A stretch of 64,000 nucleotides of DNA from Azotimanducus sp963663145 (lineage in GTDB: Bacteria > Pseudomonadota > Gammaproteobacteria > Pseudomonadales > Azotimanducaceae). Under the pieces are notes generated by a model that saw only the letters and a program-made list of their open reading frames with translations, searched no databases and had not been told where the DNA came from. Below are positions 60,632 through 64,000 of this stretch, one piece after another. How positions within the stretch are numbered: position 1 is the first letter of the stretch; the number at the start of each line of letters is the position of its first letter. Where the stretch lies: positions 2,790,001 to 2,854,000 of the forward strand of contig OY760134.1 of the NCBI GenBank assembly GCA_963663145.1. Direction: 5' to 3'. The position numbers were made by a program, and so were the translations under genes.

Positions 60632-60751
60632 CAGCAGAAAGGAGCGCGCGAGCACACGAAGGGTGAGGTACAAAATATCCCCCGCAAATCTGCTGCGCGG
60701 ATTTGACTCCAAAGGAGGGGAGTTTTGCGCTGCCGCAGCCGCGACTCTGTT

Positions 60752-61741
60752 CTAGCGAGACTCAAAAAAGTGCCCACTCTGCTCGGTGGCGAGGGCTGGG
60801 GTGAGGATGCGCTGGACTATGATGGGGTTTACGCCTATTTGATTGCTTGCGGTCACCAGCGCGCGCGGATTCGGGTGCAGCTGTGCGCGCAGCGAGTCGA
60901 GGATCGCCTGATACCGAAGCCGTCCTGATTCGGAATATCCGTGCAGGTGCCAAGCTTCCCTCCAATCCTTGCAGAAGTCCTGCAAGACTTTCTCGTAGCG
61001 TGCGACCAGTCTTGAATCGTTGCCTGGATGCGCGGAAAAGTCCCGCACCAAACCATCCACCAAGGCATCGACTTCCCCCGGCGCCATCACCGGCGCCGTG
61101 TTGAATCGTTCCGTTTCTATGCGTCCCTTCCAGGCTGGATCGAACGCAACCGGCTCAACGCGCGCGTTCAAGGCTTCGGCATCCTTCGATTCATGCAGCA
61201 GGTTCATTTCCCTGACCAGTCGCCAAAACCGAGACGAGCCGGCCGTGTCGAGCACCAGGTGGATACGAGCAATGTCCGCGGCATTGACGACACGATGGCG
61301 GCGCCAGGAATTGAAGATCCAACATTCGCCCGCAGCCATGTGCAATTGCATCTGAGCGCAATGGAACATCACCGCCGGGTCGGTGACCACCGGGATGTGA
61401 ATTCGTACGCGCGTCAACCAATGATAGTTGAAGTCCACATGCACCGACACCTCCGCACCCGGTGCGAGGCGCATCAACCGCGACCTGCCCAGCACCTCGC
61501 CGAAGCTCGCCATGACTTGGCGCGTGTACGGGCAGCCTTCGAGATGTTTCGTCGTGGTCATCGCACCATCAAAGGCGTCGTTCTCGCCACCATCTCGCGA
61601 AATCAAGGGCATCGCGCTGTTGCCTTTCATGCCGGACGGATGCGGCAACCACGCCGATTCCGCAAGGCCATGCGCCTCCTCGGCGAGCCGCTCGGCATCG
61701 AACGAGAAGGGCAGCCTGATGAAGGGTCGGCCTATATCCAT
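60752..61741 (-). CDS. Aspartyl/asparaginyl beta-hydroxylase-domain protein
   Basis: A 329-residue protein. The cupin-like domain shows MRLAPGAEVSVHVDFNYHWLTRVRIHIPVVTDPAVMFHC and GECWIFNSWRRHRVVN, which hold the His, Asp and His iron ligands and the 2-oxoglutarate arginine of the AspH family. The second half (about 180-329) has no recognised domain. The likely role is hydroxylation of an amino acid or peptide. It is transcribed toward glpD (convergent); the metallophosphoesterase gene lies upstream on the same strand, 33 bases away. Confidence 0.75.
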   Translation of the reverse strand: MDIGRPFIRLPFSFDAERLAEEAHGLAESAWLPHPSGMKGNSAMPLISRDGGENDAFDGAMTTTKHLEGCPYTRQVMASFGEVLGRSRLMRLAPGAEVSVHVDFNYHWLTRVRIHIPVVTDPAVMFHCAQMQLHMAAGECWIFNSWRRHRVVNAADIARIHLVLDTAGSSRFWRLVREMNLLHESKDAEALNARVEPVAFDPAWKGRIETERFNTAPVMAPGEVDALVDGLVRDFSAHPGNDSRLVARYEKVLQDFCKDWREAWHLHGYSESGRLRYQAILDSLRAQLHPNPRALVTASNQIGVNPIIVQRILTPALATEQSGHFFESR

Positions 61742-61774
61742 CTATGCTCCAAGGGATGAGTCCGAGTTGCTTCG

Positions 61775-62512
61775 TCAGGCACCAATGCGCTCAAGCTGCT
61801 CAAGCGTGGTGTTGCCTTCGGGCACCTGTCCCCGCACTAATTCGCGCGCCAGTACCTGCAAGCGATCAAGCGCCACCGGCGAATAGTCAAGATGTTCCAC
61901 GGACACGTTAATGTGCGGTGATCGAAGAGGAGGGGCATCATGGATATGTCCGTGCAGGTTGACCCATCCCTGCGGCAAGCTCTTGAGCGGCAAATGCGTG
62001 AACACCATCGGTGGGTCGCCCGGTACGATCAACAGCGAGCTGATGAAATCGAACCCGGAGACCCGCAAGGCACCCGACCCGGTCAAATCATGATTGCCCG
62101 CAACCAGATGCTTCACCCTGCCGACCCCCTGACGCACGCGCCGCCAAGTATCTTCACCTAAGGCAAGGCGCATGGCGACATCACCAACAAACACCAGCGT
62201 GTCATCTTCGCCCACTCGGTTGCGCCAATTCGCATAGAGCGCCTCATCCATCTCGTTTGCGTTCGCGAACGGGCGATTGGTGTAGCGAATGATGTTCTCG
62301 TGACCAAAATGGAGATCCGACCACACCCACACCCTGCCTTCTGCTTCAAGTTCGCGTGCCGGCAATTCATCGAGCATGCGCAGCATGGCTCGGTACATTC
62401 TTCTCGAATGCCGATTGGTTGGCCCCAGCGCACCACGCGTCCAAGCATCCAAGTCGTGCGCGTAGACTTGTTGCGCCGTTTCGCAGTCTATTTTCGATTC
62501 GGGGACAGTCAT
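61775..62512 (-). CDS. Calcineurin-like metallophosphoesterase
   Basis: A 245-residue phosphoesterase. The full dimetal motif set is present: WSDLHFGHENII, FVGDVAM, VAGNHDLTG, FTHLPL and HGHIHD. It resembles the small bacterial phosphoesterases of the YkuE/YfcE kind and phage-type protein phosphatases, but the substrate is unknown. It faces the M2 peptidase divergently and lies 33 bases upstream of the AspH gene on the same strand, so the two are probably co-transcribed. Confidence 0.85.
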   Translation of the reverse strand: MTVPESKIDCETAQQVYAHDLDAWTRGALGPTNRHSRRMYRAMLRMLDELPARELEAEGRVWVWSDLHFGHENIIRYTNRPFANANEMDEALYANWRNRVGEDDTLVFVGDVAMRLALGEDTWRRVRQGVGRVKHLVAGNHDLTGSGALRVSGFDFISSLLIVPGDPPMVFTHLPLKSLPQGWVNLHGHIHDAPPLRSPHINVSVEHLDYSPVALDRLQVLARELVRGQVPEGNTTLEQLERIGA

Positions 62513-62562
62513 AATGCCATTGTCTCAATAGACACTCTGACTTGCTATAGTCTTAGCCCCGC

Positions 62563-64000
62563 ATGAAGATGAACAACATGATGAAAACGCAACTCAAGTA
62601 TTCCTTGGCGCCACTCTTCGCCCTGTGCGGACTCGTTGCCTGCGAGCCGGTCAACGACACCGAAGCACCCGATCTCTCCGCAAAGGAATTTGTCGCCGAT
62701 CTCAACGCGCAAATGGATGAGCTGGGCCGACAATCAAGCGCGGCCCATTGGGTACGGTCTACCTATATCAATCAAGACACCGCAATGCTCGCCGCCATGG
62801 CCAATGAACGTTGGCTCGAATTCCACACCCGAGCGGTCAAGGAAGCCGCCAGATACGAGCACGTGCCCCAAAACGAAGCGACGGCACGGGCCTTGGAACT
62901 CTTAAAGCTCGGGTCTTCCGCTCCTGCACCGGACGATGCCGAAAAGCGCAGCCGACTCGCCGAGATAAGCACACATCTGCCGGGACTCTATGGCGAAGGC
63001 AAGTATTGCCCGGAAGATGGCGGACCCTGCCAAGATCTGGAGCAGCTCAGCAACATCATGGCCAAGAGTCGCGATTACGATGAACTCTTGGAGGCTTGGC
63101 GGGGCTGGCGAACCATCTCCCCGCCCATGCGAAGCGACTACGCCGAATTTGTACAACTCAGTAACGAGGGTGCGCGAGAGTTGGGGTTCGAGGACTTGGG
63201 AGAGCTTTGGCGCGCCGGTTATGACATGACACCGGAGGTATTTGCCGACGAATCCCGTCGATTGTGGGGACAAGTGAAGCCGCTGTATGACGAACTGCAC
63301 TGCGCCGTTCGCTCGCGCCTTAATGAGGCCTATGGCGATGAACAAGTGCCGCTCGATGGACCCATGCCGGCGCACATATTCGGCAACATGTGGGCGCAGG
63401 AATGGTCGCACCTTTATCCATTGATGGAGCCCTATGAAGGCATAGACGATCTCGATGTCACCGGCGCGCTTGAAGCACAGGGGTACACCGCCGTGCGCAT
63501 GACACAGTTGGCGGAGGATTTCTTCGTTTCGCTTGGAATGCCTTCGTTGCCGGACGATTTCTGGTCCGAGTCAATGCTGACCAAGCCGCGTGACCGCGAG
63601 GTGGTGTGCCATGCGAGCGCATGGTCCGTGGACCCGCCGGTGGATGTGCGCATCAAGATGTGCATCGAGCCCACGCAAGAGGATCTGGTCACGATCTATC
63701 ACGAGCTTGGGCACATCTACTACTACCTCGCCTATGCGGACCTCCCCAACATTTTTCAGTCCGGGGCGCACGATGGCTTTCATGAAGGCATAGGCGATAC
63801 GGTCACCCTGTCCATGACGCCCTCATTCTTGAAGGACATCGATCTCGTCTCGGAAGTCAGCCAAAGCGAGGAGGCGGTCATCAACAATCAGATGAAGGTC
63901 GCGCTCGACAAGATCGCTTTCCTCCCCTTCGGCAAACTCATCGACGAATGGCGATGGAAGGTCTTTTCCGGACAAATCGCGCCCGAAAACTACAACGCGG
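62563..64000 (+). CDS. Peptidase M2 (peptidyl-dipeptidase A, ACE-like) lipoprotein, partial
   Basis: At least 479 residues; the 3' end runs off the window. The N-terminus has a lipoprotein signal (LAPLFALCGLVACEP) with the lipobox L-V-A-C. The zinc motif HELGH is at residues 380-384 and the third ligand Glu is in HDGFHEGIGD 23 residues later. Other ACE family marks are YDELLEAWRGWRTISPPMR and FGNMWAQEWSHLYPL. It would remove dipeptides from peptide C-termini outside the cytoplasm. Start codons at 62563, 62569 and 62578 are possible. Confidence 0.93.
   Translation, partial: MKMNNMMKTQLKYSLAPLFALCGLVACEPVNDTEAPDLSAKEFVADLNAQMDELGRQSSAAHWVRSTYINQDTAMLAAMANERWLEFHTRAVKEAARYEHVPQNEATARALELLKLGSSAPAPDDAEKRSRLAEISTHLPGLYGEGKYCPEDGGPCQDLEQLSNIMAKSRDYDELLEAWRGWRTISPPMRSDYAEFVQLSNEGARELGFEDLGELWRAGYDMTPEVFADESRRLWGQVKPLYDELHCAVRSRLNEAYGDEQVPLDGPMPAHIFGNMWAQEWSHLYPLMEPYEGIDDLDVTGALEAQGYTAVRMTQLAEDFFVSLGMPSLPDDFWSESMLTKPRDREVVCHASAWSVDPPVDVRIKMCIEPTQEDLVTIYHELGHIYYYLAYADLPNIFQSGAHDGFHEGIGDTVTLSMTPSFLKDIDLVSEVSQSEEAVINNQMKVALDKIAFLPFGKLIDEWRWKVFSGQIAPENYNA

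Noticed and set aside
60685..60705. CAAATC/GATTTG hairpin between glpD and the AspH-like gene as a terminator
   Set aside because: Six-pair stem without a T-run; could still limit read-through but not supportable.
1..64000. CRISPR array, prophage or insertion sequence
   Set aside because: No regular spaced repeats, transposase, integrase or phage structural gene was seen on either strand.

Overview
The window reads as chromosomal DNA of a GC-rich gammaproteobacterium, probably marine and heterotrophic. The evidence is the gene set and its order: hemA-prfA-prmC facing lolB; trmL, ntrC, ntrB, a DUF4124 protein, a rhodanese, gpmI, envC, hisA and hisB in an order recalling the glnA-to-hisB region of Pseudomonas; two large TonB-dependent receptors; a TRAP transporter; an acyl-CoA dehydrogenase; a P450; and an M2 peptidase lipoprotein. 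The genus cannot be fixed from the sequence alone.

Layout. Positions 1-2850 hold the end of gmk and topA. Positions 3111-6671 hold a small HTH protein, a sulfotransferase, a glycosyltransferase-like protein and a DadA-like oxidoreductase. Positions 6714-12237 form an accessory stretch: a membrane LytTR regulator, a DUF2141/carotenoid-oxygenase pair, an eroded HEPN/MNT toxin-antitoxin pair, a fatty acid hydroxylase butted against a truncated FkbM methyltransferase, and a TauD-type dioxygenase. Positions 12306-23327 are mostly housekeeping (moeB-like, permease, prmC, prfA, hemA, lolB, ZIP transporter, acyl-CoA dehydrogenase, nitroreductase, mutY). Positions 23375-33278 hold hisB-hisA (hisH and hisF are absent), envC, gpmI, a rhodanese, a methyltransferase, vapBC, trmL and ntrBC. 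Positions 33322-36355 hold a TusA-like protein, a PP-loop thiolase and a cysteine desulfurase whose 5' part is gone where a mazEF cassette sits. Positions 36382-43352 hold a TonB receptor, ilvA, a MaoC protein, a tRNA(CAU), and a P450 coupled to a sulfotransferase.

The most interesting region is 43466-60631, an apparent regulon for a sulfonated sugar, most likely sulfoquinovose or its glyceride. A divergent pair of operons flanks a GntR operator. The leftward operon carries gntR, a YihV-like sugar kinase, a LacD/YihT-type class I aldolase, a fucose-isomerase-fold protein, a GH31 glycosidase and a TRAP transporter (dctQMP). The rightward operon carries a SuyA/SuyB-like sulfolactate sulfo-lyase, an SlcC-like sulfolactate dehydrogenase and glpD. 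At the far end, a TonB receptor and a divergent ComC-type dehydrogenase share a promoter region with a near-copy of the GntR-region sequence (14 of 16 bases identical). Together these could import a sulfoglycoside, cleave it, run a sulfo-EMP route to DHAP and sulfolactaldehyde, and take sulfolactate to pyruvate and sulfite in one cell. No sulfolactaldehyde dehydrogenase or sulfite-handling gene is visible in the window. The enzyme families are seen in the sequence; the joint pathway is inferred.

Positions 60752-64000 hold an aspartyl/asparaginyl beta-hydroxylase-like protein, a metallophosphoesterase and the start of an M2 peptidase. No CRISPR array, rRNA, IS element or prophage was recognised.
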